DNA of 64,000 nt from Psychrobacillus sp042885655. Its GTDB lineage: Bacteria; Bacillota; Bacilli; Bacillales_A; Planococcaceae. Positions 17,027 to 26,376 of this stretch are shown piece after piece. The notes under the pieces are model-generated. The model made no database searches and was not told where the DNA came from. It saw only the letters and a list, made by a program, of their open reading frames with translations. Location: positions 42,836-106,835 of the forward strand of contig NZ_JBHVRO010000012.1 in NCBI RefSeq assembly GCF_042885655.1, written 5' to 3'. The first letter of the stretch is position 1. The number at the start of each line of letters is the position of its first letter. A program made the position numbers and the translations under genes.

Positions 17027-17965
17027 TTAACTCCCTTTACTTTTTGGATTGACTAATTTCCAAGCTTTTGATTGTACAGAAAAAAAGTAGCTTTGATCAA
17101 TATATGTCATACAAGAGAATTCCCCATCTACATGCCCATATACTTGATCATGCATTGTTATTGTAAAATTCTTCGCTTGAAGTTGTTTCACTTCTTTATA
17201 CTTTGTATGTTTGCCGAAAAAAACAGTTCCGAAAATAAATAATAACTTCCATCTAGCTAACTTATTCACTACTGTCATTTCGATTAATTGATCATTTGGT
17301 TGAGAGTTCGGTGATATCTTCATACCCCCACCGAAAAACGGCTGGTTACATACTACAATAAACCAAACATCATCAAACTTTATCGTATCTTGTTCTGTAT
17401 GTAAAGTGAAGGAAAATCTTTTAAATGTTAATAGTTCTTTTATCACATAAAGTATGTATGTAACTTTCCCTAATCCCAAGCAATTCAACCGCTTTTTCCA
17501 TTTGGAATTATTGACAGCATAACCAACTTTCGCATCAAAGCCAAATCCTGCATTATTAACAAACCCATAAGAGTCTTTGCTTGTTGTTAGTTTTCCAAAA
17601 TCAAATTCCTCATAGGTATCCAATTCATTTACATATTCATTTAACTGTTCTGTTCTATGGAAAACAGGAAATGTTCGACCAAAATCATTTCCACTACCCG
17701 CTGAAATAACTCCGATTCGAACATGTTCATAATCAGTAACACCAGAAATTATTTCGTGAATTGTTCCATCTCCACCTATAGCAATAATGATTAACTCTTC
17801 TTTACTACTTTCCGCACATTTCTTAGCAATTTCTGTTGCGTGTCCGATGTATTCTGTCAGAAAATAAGTGTACGGAATAGTGAGGCTGGATTTCCAGAGC
17901 GACCATGTTTTTTTCGCTCGTCCATTACCTGCATATTCGTTCACGATAAAGACGATTTTATTCAT
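17027..17965 (-). CDS. ytlR: Diacylglycerol/lipid kinase family protein
   Basis: The 312-residue protein has the DAGK catalytic motif 'IGGDGTIHE' (residues 63-71, GGDGT), 'SAGSGNDFGRT', and the C-terminal half of the fold ('KISPNSQPNDQLIEM', 'VDGEFSCM'). Members phosphorylate lipids such as diacylglycerol or undecaprenol-like substrates, or act in lipid synthesis; the substrate here is unknown. The ATG at 17965 follows GAGGAAA and overlaps the preceding gene by 8 bp. Confidence 0.88.
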   Translation of the reverse strand: MNKIVFIVNEYAGNGRAKKTWSLWKSSLTIPYTYFLTEYIGHATEIAKKCAESSKEELIIIAIGGDGTIHEIISGVTDYEHVRIGVISAGSGNDFGRTFPVFHRTEQLNEYVNELDTYEEFDFGKLTTSKDSYGFVNNAGFGFDAKVGYAVNNSKWKKRLNCLGLGKVTYILYVIKELLTFKRFSFTLHTEQDTIKFDDVWFIVVCNQPFFGGGMKISPNSQPNDQLIEMTVVNKLARWKLLFIFGTVFFGKHTKYKEVKQLQAKNFTITMHDQVYGHVDGEFSCMTYIDQSYFFSVQSKAWKLVNPKSKGS

Positions 17966-18941
17966 TTATTTCCTCACTGTCTACTTCCCACCCGGCTCTA
18001 GAATAGGAAGTTGTTTGGACAAGGTCAAGTATCGCTTGAGCGGCTTTGAATTGCATATGTTTCATAGGGGAAGGAGAAGATTTTAATGCCATAAACCAAT
18101 CTGGAAATTTCCTCGAATCAACAAATTGAGTATTAAAAGAAGTACCAGGGTAATCTATATAACCATTTCTCGATAAAATTACTTTCCTAATCGGCAAATC
18201 AATATCTTCTTTCTTTATTATTTGCAATAGGATTGACTCCATCCTATTTAAACTTACCATTGGACTTAGTACTTTTTTCTCTTCCTTACCACTTTTTCGC
18301 AACCAAAATCGATCACTACTTCCTATAAAGGCGTCTAAATCATTACCCTCTAGAACAACTATACAAATAATTTCTGTAGGCAAAATAAGCAGAATATCTA
18401 GTTCGACTGGAGCCTTTTTTAATTTCAAAATAGGATAATAAAACAAAAAATAATTATCTGGAAGCTGCAAAGTAAGTGTTCGTAATAATTTATCACGCAT
18501 AAACTTTGGATCAACATATGACTTTTCACGTAATGTAGAGCTAGCCCACTTCAATTGAAAATGAAAAAGCTGATTTAAATACATTCGCTTTAATTCATCT
18601 TTTGTTTGTGGGTTGTACACAATATTTGGTTCAAAATGAAGCGAGGCAGTGTCCTCTAGCACAACATCTTCCTCTAGAAGCTCCGTTTCTTCCCATGTTT
18701 CCTCTTCTAAATTTCCTTCTTTATTATTTCGATTAAATAGCTTAGAAAAAAAAGACTTTTTTTCCAATACTTCTACCTCATCTTCTTTTTCTAACCATGA
18801 AGAGTCAAATGAACCTTGTTCCCATTTTACGATTGTTCGTTCCCACTGTTGCTTCTTTAACCGAACGAATTGAGTTGGATATCTCTTTAAATCGACTTGA
18901 TAACGAGATATATAATCTTGAAGCTTTACTAGTTGAGCCAT
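17958..18941 (-). CDS. ytlQ: NERD-like domain protein (YtlQ family)
   Basis: The 327-residue product has a charged N-terminal half with an acidic stretch ('EEETWEETELLEED'). Its C-terminal half resembles NERD nuclease-related domains: 'LLRTLTLQLPDNYFLFYYPIL', 'PVELDILLILPTEIICIVVLEG' (the E-x-D strand) and 'RKVILSRNGYI'. NERD domains are related to restriction-endonuclease-like folds, but activity is unproven. The ATG at 18941 follows GGAGGAGG. Position between thpR and ytlR matches B. subtilis ytlQ; the symbol rests on synteny. Confidence 0.78.
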   Translation of the reverse strand: MAQLVKLQDYISRYQVDLKRYPTQFVRLKKQQWERTIVKWEQGSFDSSWLEKEDEVEVLEKKSFFSKLFNRNNKEGNLEEETWEETELLEEDVVLEDTASLHFEPNIVYNPQTKDELKRMYLNQLFHFQLKWASSTLREKSYVDPKFMRDKLLRTLTLQLPDNYFLFYYPILKLKKAPVELDILLILPTEIICIVVLEGNDLDAFIGSSDRFWLRKSGKEEKKVLSPMVSLNRMESILLQIIKKEDIDLPIRKVILSRNGYIDYPGTSFNTQFVDSRKFPDWFMALKSSPSPMKHMQFKAAQAILDLVQTTSYSRAGWEVDSEEINE

Positions 18942-18944
18942 TAC

Positions 18945-19487
18945 TTAACCTCCTCCACTCTGCATGATACAAACTTCCTCGTAGCGAGGTGTATTAGTTG
19001 GATTTACTCGAAATAAAGAGAAATTAGTAACTTTAAAGGTAGTATTCTCTAATTGAAAACCTTCAATAGATATAAATCCATTGGATGCCCATTTTTTTGC
19101 GATAGTAATATGGGCATTAAACTCTTTAGGGTTATCTACTTCAATAAAATTAGAAATTATATCGGTAACCTCTTCCTGCAAAGATGTTAAAGATTCACTT
19201 TCTTTCAATGCTGTATAAACTACTCTCGGAGTATGATTACTACCAAAATGGGAGAGCCCATTTGTCGTTAAATCAAAAGATTTCCAGTCGATATTTTGGC
19301 ACGACTGGATTATTTGATCTAAGGTATTTTGCTCAATCCACCCTAAATAAAAAAGTGTAATATGCAAGTCTTCTAAAACAGGTAATGTTTTATGCGTTTC
19401 ATGCAAATTAGTTCCTTTTCTTGCTTCAATAATGGAAGCCGCAAGATTATTTGGAATCTTAATACCTAAAAAATAATGTGTATTCAT
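18945..19487 (-). CDS. thpR: RNA 2',3'-cyclic phosphodiesterase (2'-5' RNA ligase family)
   Basis: ThpR hydrolyses 2',3'-cyclic phosphate RNA ends. The 180-residue two-lobed 2H phosphoesterase shows both active motifs: 'HITL' at 42-45 and 'HITI' at 126-129. The start overlaps the dat stop (ATGA, 4 bp) and has no strong ribosome site, which points to translational coupling. Confidence 0.92.
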   Translation of the reverse strand: MNTHYFLGIKIPNNLAASIIEARKGTNLHETHKTLPVLEDLHITLFYLGWIEQNTLDQIIQSCQNIDWKSFDLTTNGLSHFGSNHTPRVVYTALKESESLTSLQEEVTDIISNFIEVDNPKEFNAHITIAKKWASNGFISIEGFQLENTTFKVTNFSLFRVNPTNTPRYEEVCIMQSGGG

Positions 19488-20335
19488 TGTTCAATAGATG
19501 TTGATATTTTTTTCTCAAAAGCTTTTTGTATCTTTTCTGTCCACTCTCCACGACTACCTTTTCCAATTATTTGACCATCAATTGAAATAATTGGCATTAC
19601 TTCCGCATTTGTAGATGACATTATAAACTCATCCATTTCTAATGCTTGTTGTTTTGTAAATGCTTCTTCTACAACAGGTAAACCAACCTCTTTACAACAA
19701 TCTAAAATAACTTTTCTCGTAATCCCATTTAATATTAAATTGCTTACAGGGTGAGTATAAAGAATACCATTTTTTATTCCGTACATATTTGAGGAAGAAC
19801 CTTCTGTAATCGTTTCACCACGGTGTAATATTGCCTCATAGCAATCTTTACTAAATGCTTCTTGTTTAGCAAGTACATTACCAAGAAGATTTAACGACTT
19901 AATGTCACAACGAAGCCACCGGATATCTTCTACAAAACATGCCCTTACTCCATTCTCCAGTTGTTCTAGCGGACGAGTAGTTTCTTTTGTATATGAGGTA
20001 AGCACAGATTCTACTGCAGGGATTGGAAAATTATGTTGTCTCATACTAATACCACGAGTGACTTGTAAATAGATTTGACCATTTTTCACTTCATTCGTTT
20101 CAATTAATTCATAAATCATTTTATGCATAACATCTTTCGTATACGGAATGACTAATTGAATTTTATCTGCACTTGCATACAAACGATCAATATGTTCAGT
20201 TGCAGTGAATAAGTCGCCATTATATATTTTGATTACTTCATAAATACCATCACCAAATTGATAACCACGATCCTCATATCCAATATTTACTTCCTCTTCA
20301 CTAACAATTTGATCATTCCATAATATTTTAGCCAT
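19484..20335 (-). CDS. dat: D-alanine/D-amino-acid aminotransferase
   Basis: Dat interconverts D-amino acids and 2-oxo acids with PLP, supplying D-glutamate and D-alanine for peptidoglycan. The 283-residue class IV transaminase starts 'MAKILWNDQIV', close to Bacillus Dat enzymes, with the PLP lysine in 'DIKSLNLLGN' (Lys146) and 'ITEGSSSNMYGI'. The ATG at 20335 lies 6 bases after AGGTG; a GTG 9 bases upstream is possible. It overlaps the pepV stop by 8 bp. Confidence 0.94.
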   Translation of the reverse strand: MAKILWNDQIVSEEEVNIGYEDRGYQFGDGIYEVIKIYNGDLFTATEHIDRLYASADKIQLVIPYTKDVMHKMIYELIETNEVKNGQIYLQVTRGISMRQHNFPIPAVESVLTSYTKETTRPLEQLENGVRACFVEDIRWLRCDIKSLNLLGNVLAKQEAFSKDCYEAILHRGETITEGSSSNMYGIKNGILYTHPVSNLILNGITRKVILDCCKEVGLPVVEEAFTKQQALEMDEFIMSSTNAEVMPIISIDGQIIGKGSRGEWTEKIQKAFEKKISTSIEQ

Positions 20336-21743
20336 TAATTTCACCTGCTTTTGTATTTTTTCCAGCTAGTTCTACTATTGCATCCGCATATATTGCTGTA
20401 GCTTTGACTAAATCTTCAATATCCACATATTCATCTACTTGATGCGCTACATCTTTTCTCCCTGGAAAAAGCATTCCAAATGCCACACCTTTTCGAAGAA
20501 CACGTGCATAAGTGCCCCCTCCAATGGATAGCAATTTTGCTTCTTCTCCCGTTTGTCTCTCATACACTTTTTGCAAAGATTTTATGAGTATATCTTCTTT
20601 ATCGACATAATGTGGCTTAGAATTAGAAGCAATATCAAGCGTAATTCCTGTATTTTGAAGTATTTCTCTACATGCTGCCAATTTTTCATCAAATGCATAA
20701 CTAACAGAATAACGCATACTCACTTGGGTGCAAGACCCTTGGTTTGGAGCATAATGAATTACACCAGGATTCAATGTTGTTTCTCCTGAAACTTCATCTG
20801 CAAAGTTCAGAGATAAAGCATATCCTCTGCTGTCATCTCCAAATGATGTCACCAAAAACTCTACAAATGCTTTGGAATGAGGAGTTAAGCTTATTGTTTT
20901 TAAAAATTTTGCTAATAAGATCCCAGCATTCAAACCATCATCAGGCTCCATTGCATGCGCTGACTTACCGTGTACTAGTACTTTCACCATAGTTCCTTCT
21001 TGAACTACTTCTCCAGTAATACCCTTTTCCTGTGCAAATTCATTAAACTTCTCTTTAATAGAATGTAATCCTCCGAAAATAAGTGCAAAGGCTTCATCAG
21101 GTACCATATTTGTACGTTTTCCCGCTTGGAAAAATTGAATAGTTTCCGTATCAGATGAGCCTGTTTGTGTAAAAATCAAAGTTGCGATTCCTTTTTCAGC
21201 GTTTATTATTGGAAAATCTGCGTCAGGTGCAAACCCAATTTCAGGCATTTGCTCTTTCTCAAAATATCGTTTTACACAGCGAAATCCACTTTCTTCATCA
21301 GTCCCAATAATTAATCGTACTTTTTTAGAAAGTTCAATACCTGCTTCTTTTACCAATTTCATCGCCATCCATGCTGCTATGGTTGGTCCTTTATCATCGA
21401 TTGCCCCTCGACCATAAACTTTATCATTTGCGACAACACCCTCAAATGGTGGATAAGTCCAGCCCTTCCCTTCAGGTACAACGTCTACATGACATAGAAT
21501 ACCAAGAATTTCTTCCCCCTCACCCATTTCTATATGTCCAGCCATATTATCAATATTCTTTGTAATAAGCCCTGCTTTTTCTCCTTCGCTTAACATATGA
21601 CGAAGTGCTTCAAGTGGTTTTGGACCAAAAGGCATTTCTGCTGTTATAGCTTTTTCGTCAAGTACACTAGGAATCTGTATTAATTTTTGTAGTTCAGCTA
21701 TAATTTCCGATTTCTTACTTTCCGCCAATTCTAACCATTTCAT
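20328..21743 (-). CDS. pepV: Dipeptidase PepV (M20 family)
   Basis: The 471-residue M20 zinc dipeptidase cleaves dipeptides, often those with D-residues or beta-alanine. Visible metal and catalytic motifs: 'CHVDVVPEGKGW', 'GRGAIDDKGPT', 'IGTDEESG' and 'FAPDADFP'. 'GGGTYAR' and 'FPGRKDVAHQVDEYV' close the active site. The ATG at 21743 follows AGGAGG by 7 bases. The operon pepV-dat-thpR joins dipeptide breakdown with D-amino-acid exchange. Confidence 0.94.
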   Translation of the reverse strand: MKWLELAESKKSEIIAELQKLIQIPSVLDEKAITAEMPFGPKPLEALRHMLSEGEKAGLITKNIDNMAGHIEMGEGEEILGILCHVDVVPEGKGWTYPPFEGVVANDKVYGRGAIDDKGPTIAAWMAMKLVKEAGIELSKKVRLIIGTDEESGFRCVKRYFEKEQMPEIGFAPDADFPIINAEKGIATLIFTQTGSSDTETIQFFQAGKRTNMVPDEAFALIFGGLHSIKEKFNEFAQEKGITGEVVQEGTMVKVLVHGKSAHAMEPDDGLNAGILLAKFLKTISLTPHSKAFVEFLVTSFGDDSRGYALSLNFADEVSGETTLNPGVIHYAPNQGSCTQVSMRYSVSYAFDEKLAACREILQNTGITLDIASNSKPHYVDKEDILIKSLQKVYERQTGEEAKLLSIGGGTYARVLRKGVAFGMLFPGRKDVAHQVDEYVDIEDLVKATAIYADAIVELAGKNTKAGEING

Positions 21744-21989
21744 ATTTATTCCTCCTACCATTATGCTTAATGTTATTTTACACTTTTTTTCAAATTACCA
21801 CACAAAAAGAAGCTATTTTCAACCTTCTTTTTTTGAAATTTAAAAGGTCTATTTTATTTCTCTCCTTTTAGGATATATGAAGTTTTTGTAAATAAATTGT
21901 TTTTTAATAGAAATTTTATCGTAAATCTACTATAATTGAATTGTCAGATAACAAAGCACTGACTATCAATATAGTAAAGGGGCTGTAAA

Positions 21990-22085
21990 TTGCAATTATT
22001 TAGTTGCTTTTCACCCAAGTCGTCCGCTAGTCCTGCCACGAGATATGATGATAAAGGAGTGGTTACTTATGAAACCTACTACTGA
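21990..22085 (+). CDS. Possible 31-codon leader ORF overlapping ytzE
   Basis: A TTG at 21990 lies 7 bases after AAAGGGG and opens a 31-codon frame ending TGA at 22083-22085, 17 bases inside ytzE in another frame. The peptide (starting MQLFSCFSP) has no recognisable domain. It may only be chance, but the good ribosome site and the overlap would suit translational coupling with ytzE. The rest of the 21744-22068 gap is A/T-rich, with TATAAT at 21931-21936 as a possible -10 element. Confidence 0.3.
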   Translation: MQLFSCFSPKSSASPATRYDDKGVVTYETYY

Positions 22086-22290
22086 TCGGATGCTCAATCG
22101 AATTAAAGATATGTATATGTTCATCCGTGATCACGGAACTGTTACTACACAAGATTTAGTCGATGAATTTGGCATCACTCCTCGCACGATTCAACGAGAT
22201 TTAAATGTGCTTGAGTTTAATGACCTAGTCATTAGCCCAACAAGAGGCAAATGGACAACGACGAACAAACGCGTTAAATTGACATCTTAG
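22069..22290 (+). CDS. ytzE: DeoR-type winged-helix regulator, small
   Basis: The 73-residue protein is a single HTH of the DeoR type ('DHGTVTTQDLVDEFGITPRTIQRDLNVLEFNDLVISPTRG'), with no effector domain. The ATG at 22069 follows AAAGGAG; an ATG 24 bases upstream would place the ribosome site inside the gene. It is likely a small DNA-binding regulator of unknown target, next to pepV and rsuA as in B. subtilis. Confidence 0.88.
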   Translation: MKPTTDRMLNRIKDMYMFIRDHGTVTTQDLVDEFGITPRTIQRDLNVLEFNDLVISPTRGKWTTTNKRVKLTS

Positions 22291-22303
22291 AATTTGCTAT
22301 ATG

Positions 22304-22340
22304 AAAAGAATGACCCCGGCTAGGCGAGGTCATTCTTTTT
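22304..22340. terminator. Shared bidirectional terminator of ytzE and rsuA
   Basis: AAAAGAATGACC and GGTCATTCTTTTT form a stem with A-run and T-run on opposite sides. The genes converge here. Confidence 0.85.
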
Positions 22341-23043
22341 ACTGTATACTTTCTAATTCTTCTTCTGTTAATTCCCTATAAGAGCCTTCCATTAACGATT
22401 CATCTAATTTCAATGCACCCATAGACAGTCTTTTTAAATAAACTACTTTTTTCCCAACGGATTCAAACATTCTTTTCACTTGGTGGAACTTGCCTTCCGT
22501 TATGGATAATTCAATTTCAGAAATCTCGCCTTTACTTAATATGTTTAAAATTGCTGGCTTTGTTTTGTATCCATCATCCAGCGTTACGCCATCTACAAAC
22601 GCTTGAATATCAGTTTCATCTACTAATCCTTCTATTTTTGCAAAATACACTTTTGGTACATCCTTATTTGGAGACAAGAGACGATGCGTTAAAGCCCCGT
22701 CGTTTGTTAATAAAAGCAAACCTACAGTATCCTTATCTAATCTCCCTACAGGATAGGGTTCAAAATGGCGTACATCCTCATCTAATAAATCAATTACGGT
22801 TTGATCTCTTGAATCCTCCGTTGCAGAAATAACACCTGCTGGCTTATTTAGCATTAGATAAATAAATTCTTTATACTCGACTACTTCCCCGTATACCGAA
22901 ACTTGGTCAGTAGTTTCTTTTATGTGCATCGAGCTGTCTTTAACAATGATATCATTAACTTGAATTGCTTTTGACTTAACTAATATTTTTACTTCTCTTC
23001 TCGTACCAAACCCCATATGTGCTAGAAATTTATCTAATCGCAT
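22339..23043 (-). CDS. rsuA: 16S rRNA pseudouridine synthase, RsuA type
   Basis: The 234-residue enzyme isomerises a uridine (U516 in E. coli numbering) of 16S rRNA. It has an N-terminal S4 RNA-binding domain (1-60, 'RLDKFLAHMGFGTRREV') and the catalytic motif 'GRLDKDTVGLLLLTNDG' with Asp103. 'KVYFAKIEG' and 'EGKFHQVKRMF' complete the family signature. The ATG at 23043 follows TAGGAGA. It is 9 bp after the ytgP stop. Confidence 0.93.
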   Translation of the reverse strand: MRLDKFLAHMGFGTRREVKILVKSKAIQVNDIIVKDSSMHIKETTDQVSVYGEVVEYKEFIYLMLNKPAGVISATEDSRDQTVIDLLDEDVRHFEPYPVGRLDKDTVGLLLLTNDGALTHRLLSPNKDVPKVYFAKIEGLVDETDIQAFVDGVTLDDGYKTKPAILNILSKGEISEIELSITEGKFHQVKRMFESVGKKVVYLKRLSMGALKLDESLMEGSYRELTEEELESIQ

Positions 23044-23052
23044 TTCATTCTC

Positions 23053-24669
23053 CTAAAACCCAAATTTTTTCGTAAAACGTGTAATCTTTTCTCCAAAGAG
23101 TTTTTGTGCAAGGCCTAGTCTTAGCGTGACGAATCCATAAAAAGCTGCACCAATAGACGCAGTAATAAAAATTACAAGTAAAGCACCAAATTTACTATCC
23201 ACTGTGAATAAATGCTCTATTCCCCATTTACAAACGAAGACAAGACTTAGCATAGCTGCATTAATGATTACAATTAGTAAAATTCTCCGAATAACCATAC
23301 TAGATTTATATTTTAAAGTTTTTGTAATAACAACCATATTTAATGCGATCGCTACAAAGTAACCTAAAGAAGTAGCTAGAATGGCACCATCTGTTTCAAA
23401 CGCTTTAATTAATGGAGTATTTAACACGAGTTTCGTTAATATACCAACTAATAAGTTTAAAATGATCAGTTTTTGACGATCTATTCCTTGTAAAATGGCA
23501 GTCGTTACAGGATAAAGTGCAAATAATATAGCAACTGGAGCGTAATGTGCCAATACCGTTGAACCTGTTTCACTTGGCTCGTAAAACACATGATAAAATT
23601 CATTGGATAATACGGCAATTCCTAATGCAGCTGGCATTGTTAAAAATAATAATATTTGAAATGCCTGATCTAATGATTTGCGTACTTGTACAAAATCTTG
23701 TTTTGCATAGTAACTTGTGATGAATGGAATTAATGCCATCGAGAACCCTGTTGCTAGCATAACAGGTATCATTACAAGTTTTTGAGTTGTAAGATTTAAC
23801 ATTGTTAAGAGGATGCCTGATTCTTTTCCGCTGATTCCAATCTGCGTCATTGCGTTATTAAACGTAATCATATCCACAAATTGGTATAATGGATTAACGA
23901 CACCTACCAATGCAAACGGAACGGTATATATTAAAATTTCTTTATATATATTTTTTAAAGATACATCAGAAGTATTATTTCCACTTCCCTCAAGTAGCTC
24001 ATTAAATTCTGGTTTCAACTTTCTCCAATACCAATATAAAACAAACATACTTGCAATAGCCCCAATAAATGCTGCAAATACGGCAAAAGAAACAGCAGTA
24101 TTTTCAGTACCTTTAAACACCTTAATAACTAGAAAAGCTCCGGCTAAAACGAAAATTACGCGTACAATCTGCTCGATCAACTGAGAGACAGCAGTCGGAG
24201 TCATATGTTGATACCCTTGAAAAAACCCTCTTATTAAACTCATCACAGGAACGACAATCACAGCAAAGCTTACATATTGAATAACAGTTGCTACATTTTG
24301 TACTGTGACAAATGCTTCATCATCTTTAATAACTAAGCTTGCGATAGGCTCTGCTAATGTGTACAAAATAATAAATCCTAATACACCTGTTATCGTCATT
24401 ATTACCATACTTGATTTCACTAGTTTTCTGCCTGTCGCATAGTCACCAAGCGTATTATATTTTGCTACAAACTTAGAAACAGCTACTGGCATACCAGAGA
24501 CAGCCACTGCGAGCATGATTGAATAAGGAACATACGCATATTGATAAAGACCAATATACTTTTCTCCAATTAGTTGATAAAAAGGAATAATGTAAAGCAC
24601 ACCTAGGATTCTAGATAATAAGAGACCAATCGTTAAAATCATTGTCCCTTTTAATAAATTTGATGACAT
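23053..24669 (-). CDS. ytgP: MOP-superfamily flippase YtgP
   Basis: The 538-residue polytopic membrane protein has about 14 hydrophobic helices and the SpoVB/YtgP sequence style ('GTMILTIGLLLSRILGVLYIIPFY', 'PVAVSKFVAKYN', 'GFFQGYQHMTPTAVSQLIEQIVR'). Relatives flip lipid-linked cell-wall or polysaccharide precursors across the membrane. The ATG at 24669 has only a weak GGCGGG site. It is divergent from the flavoprotein gene. Confidence 0.92.
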   Translation of the reverse strand: MSSNLLKGTMILTIGLLLSRILGVLYIIPFYQLIGEKYIGLYQYAYVPYSIMLAVAVSGMPVAVSKFVAKYNTLGDYATGRKLVKSSMVIMTITGVLGFIILYTLAEPIASLVIKDDEAFVTVQNVATVIQYVSFAVIVVPVMSLIRGFFQGYQHMTPTAVSQLIEQIVRVIFVLAGAFLVIKVFKGTENTAVSFAVFAAFIGAIASMFVLYWYWRKLKPEFNELLEGSGNNTSDVSLKNIYKEILIYTVPFALVGVVNPLYQFVDMITFNNAMTQIGISGKESGILLTMLNLTTQKLVMIPVMLATGFSMALIPFITSYYAKQDFVQVRKSLDQAFQILLFLTMPAALGIAVLSNEFYHVFYEPSETGSTVLAHYAPVAILFALYPVTTAILQGIDRQKLIILNLLVGILTKLVLNTPLIKAFETDGAILATSLGYFVAIALNMVVITKTLKYKSSMVIRRILLIVIINAAMLSLVFVCKWGIEHLFTVDSKFGALLVIFITASIGAAFYGFVTLRLGLAQKLFGEKITRFTKKFGF

Positions 24670-24773
24670 AAAACCCGCCCAATCATATATTTTGTCTACA
24701 CTACAGTTTACATCTGTCGAAAGAAAACCACAATCATGTATAATAAAGAAAAAAGTGAAAGTGTGAAGATATT

Positions 24774-26030
24774 ATGTATGACGTAATCATAGTAGGCGGA
24801 GGTCCCTCGGGATTGATGGCCGCAGCGGCTGCTGGAGCAGAGAACAGGAAAGTATTGTTAATTGAAAAAGGTTCTAAGCTTGGGAAAAAACTTGCAATCT
24901 CTGGGGGAGGTCGTTGCAACGTAACAAACAGACTTCCACAAGAAGAAATCGTAAAAAATATTCCCGGAAACGGACGTTTTTTATATAGCCCGTTTTCCGT
25001 TTTTAATAATGAAGATATTATCGCCTTCTTTGAAAATCTAGGTGTGCCTTTAAAAGAAGAAGATCATGGAAGAATGTTCCCAATTTCCAATAAAGCAATG
25101 GATGTTGTAAATGCTTTGCTGGATGAATTAAAAAGACTCCATGTGGAAATAAAACTAAACTCCTCTGTTGCTAAATTATTGATGAATGATGAAAAGATTA
25201 TTGGTGTTCGACTTGCAACTGGTGAAGAAATCGTTGCTGGAGCAGTAGTCGTTGCAGTTGGCGGGAAAGCAGTTCCTCAAACGGGATCAACCGGTGATGG
25301 ATATCCTTGGGCTGAAAAAGCTGGTCATACGGTTACTGATTTATATCCAACCGAGGTTCCTTTACTATCGAATGAGCCTTTTATTAAATCGAAAGAATTG
25401 CAAGGACTAGCCCTTCGCGATGTTGCCGTTTCTGTTTTAAATAAAAAAGGAAAAGCCATCATTACCCATCAAATGGACATGCTTTTCACACATTTTGGCT
25501 TAAGTGGTCCAGCAATTTTACGCTGTAGCCAATTCGTCGTGAAAGAACAAAAGAAAAACGGTGGACAGCTTGTACAGGTTCGAATAGATAGTTTACCAGA
25601 ACTAAATCAAGAAGAAACTTTCCAGACCCTTCTCTCTTCAATTAAGGAAGATCCGAAAAAAGCAGTGAAAAATGTGTGGAAAGGTATAGTTCCAGAAAGA
25701 TGGCTACTGTTTTTATTACAACAAGCAGGAATCCAAGAAAGTGAAGATGGTCAAAATCTTTCACACGAAAAAATTAGAGCTTTTGCACATTTACTGAAGC
25801 AATTTAGCGTCAATGTTTATGGAACACAACCTTTAGATAAAGCATTTGTAACAGGTGGAGGCGTATCCATAAAAGAAATAGAACCGAAAACAATGGCTTC
25901 CAAGAAAAAAGCAGGACTATATTTCTGTGGCGAAGTATTGGATATTCACGGCTATACAGGTGGATATAATATCACTTCTGCACTTGTAACTGGTAAAATT
26001 GCTGGAATGAGCGCGGCATTGTCCATTTAA
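24774..26030 (+). CDS. ytfP: HI0933-family FAD/NAD(P)-binding flavoprotein
   Basis: The 418-residue protein has an N-terminal FAD dinucleotide loop 'GGGPSGLMAAAAAG' (8-21), 'GKKLAISGGGRCNVTN' (family signature), 'GGKAVPQTGSTGDGYPWA' and a C-terminal 'GLYFCGEVLDIHGYTGGYN' closing motif. Its physiological reaction is unknown. The ATG at 24774 has a weak GTGAAG site. The symbol is from synteny and similarity to B. subtilis YtfP. Confidence 0.9.
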   Translation: MYDVIIVGGGPSGLMAAAAAGAENRKVLLIEKGSKLGKKLAISGGGRCNVTNRLPQEEIVKNIPGNGRFLYSPFSVFNNEDIIAFFENLGVPLKEEDHGRMFPISNKAMDVVNALLDELKRLHVEIKLNSSVAKLLMNDEKIIGVRLATGEEIVAGAVVVAVGGKAVPQTGSTGDGYPWAEKAGHTVTDLYPTEVPLLSNEPFIKSKELQGLALRDVAVSVLNKKGKAIITHQMDMLFTHFGLSGPAILRCSQFVVKEQKKNGGQLVQVRIDSLPELNQEETFQTLLSSIKEDPKKAVKNVWKGIVPERWLLFLLQQAGIQESEDGQNLSHEKIRAFAHLLKQFSVNVYGTQPLDKAFVTGGGVSIKEIEPKTMASKKKAGLYFCGEVLDIHGYTGGYNITSALVTGKIAGMSAALSI

Positions 26031-26032
26031 AA

Positions 26033-26300
26033 AAGTAGCATCTTGTTTTCACCATTTTCAGAGATATTTGGACTAAACCTCAGCTAGACTATTATAAGAG
26101 GGATTTTGGATCGTGAAGTGATGAAGTAACTTCACGATCCTCTTTGTTAGGTAATCTAGTGCTTGATGTCTGTCTCCCTATTAAATATATGGAAACAAGT
26201 TGCAGAAGGTTTGGGTAATTAGAGATAAAAGTAACCGAAGATTAATTTCAGTTGCTCTTCACTTATTTACCAATTATAACCATTTATTTTTCTCAAGTTC
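26033..26300. repeat. Dispersed intergenic hairpin element, copy E3
   Basis: 'CATCTTGTTTTCACCATTTT' and 'CTAGACTATTA' match E1/E2. Hairpin A at 26108-26140: GGATCGTGAAGT and ACTTCACGATCC, loop 9. Hairpin B region at 26230-26256 (AGTAACCGAA / TTCAGTTGCT) has one wobble and one mismatch and is followed by CTTCACTTATTTACC as in E1. It fills most of the 26031-26376 gap; no gene is seen. Confidence 0.72.
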
Positions 26301-26376
26301 CACTGTCTCTAATAATATCCTCTTAGAATCATATAAACTTTGTCCAGTAAGAATAATTATTGAATCGTTATAGGAA

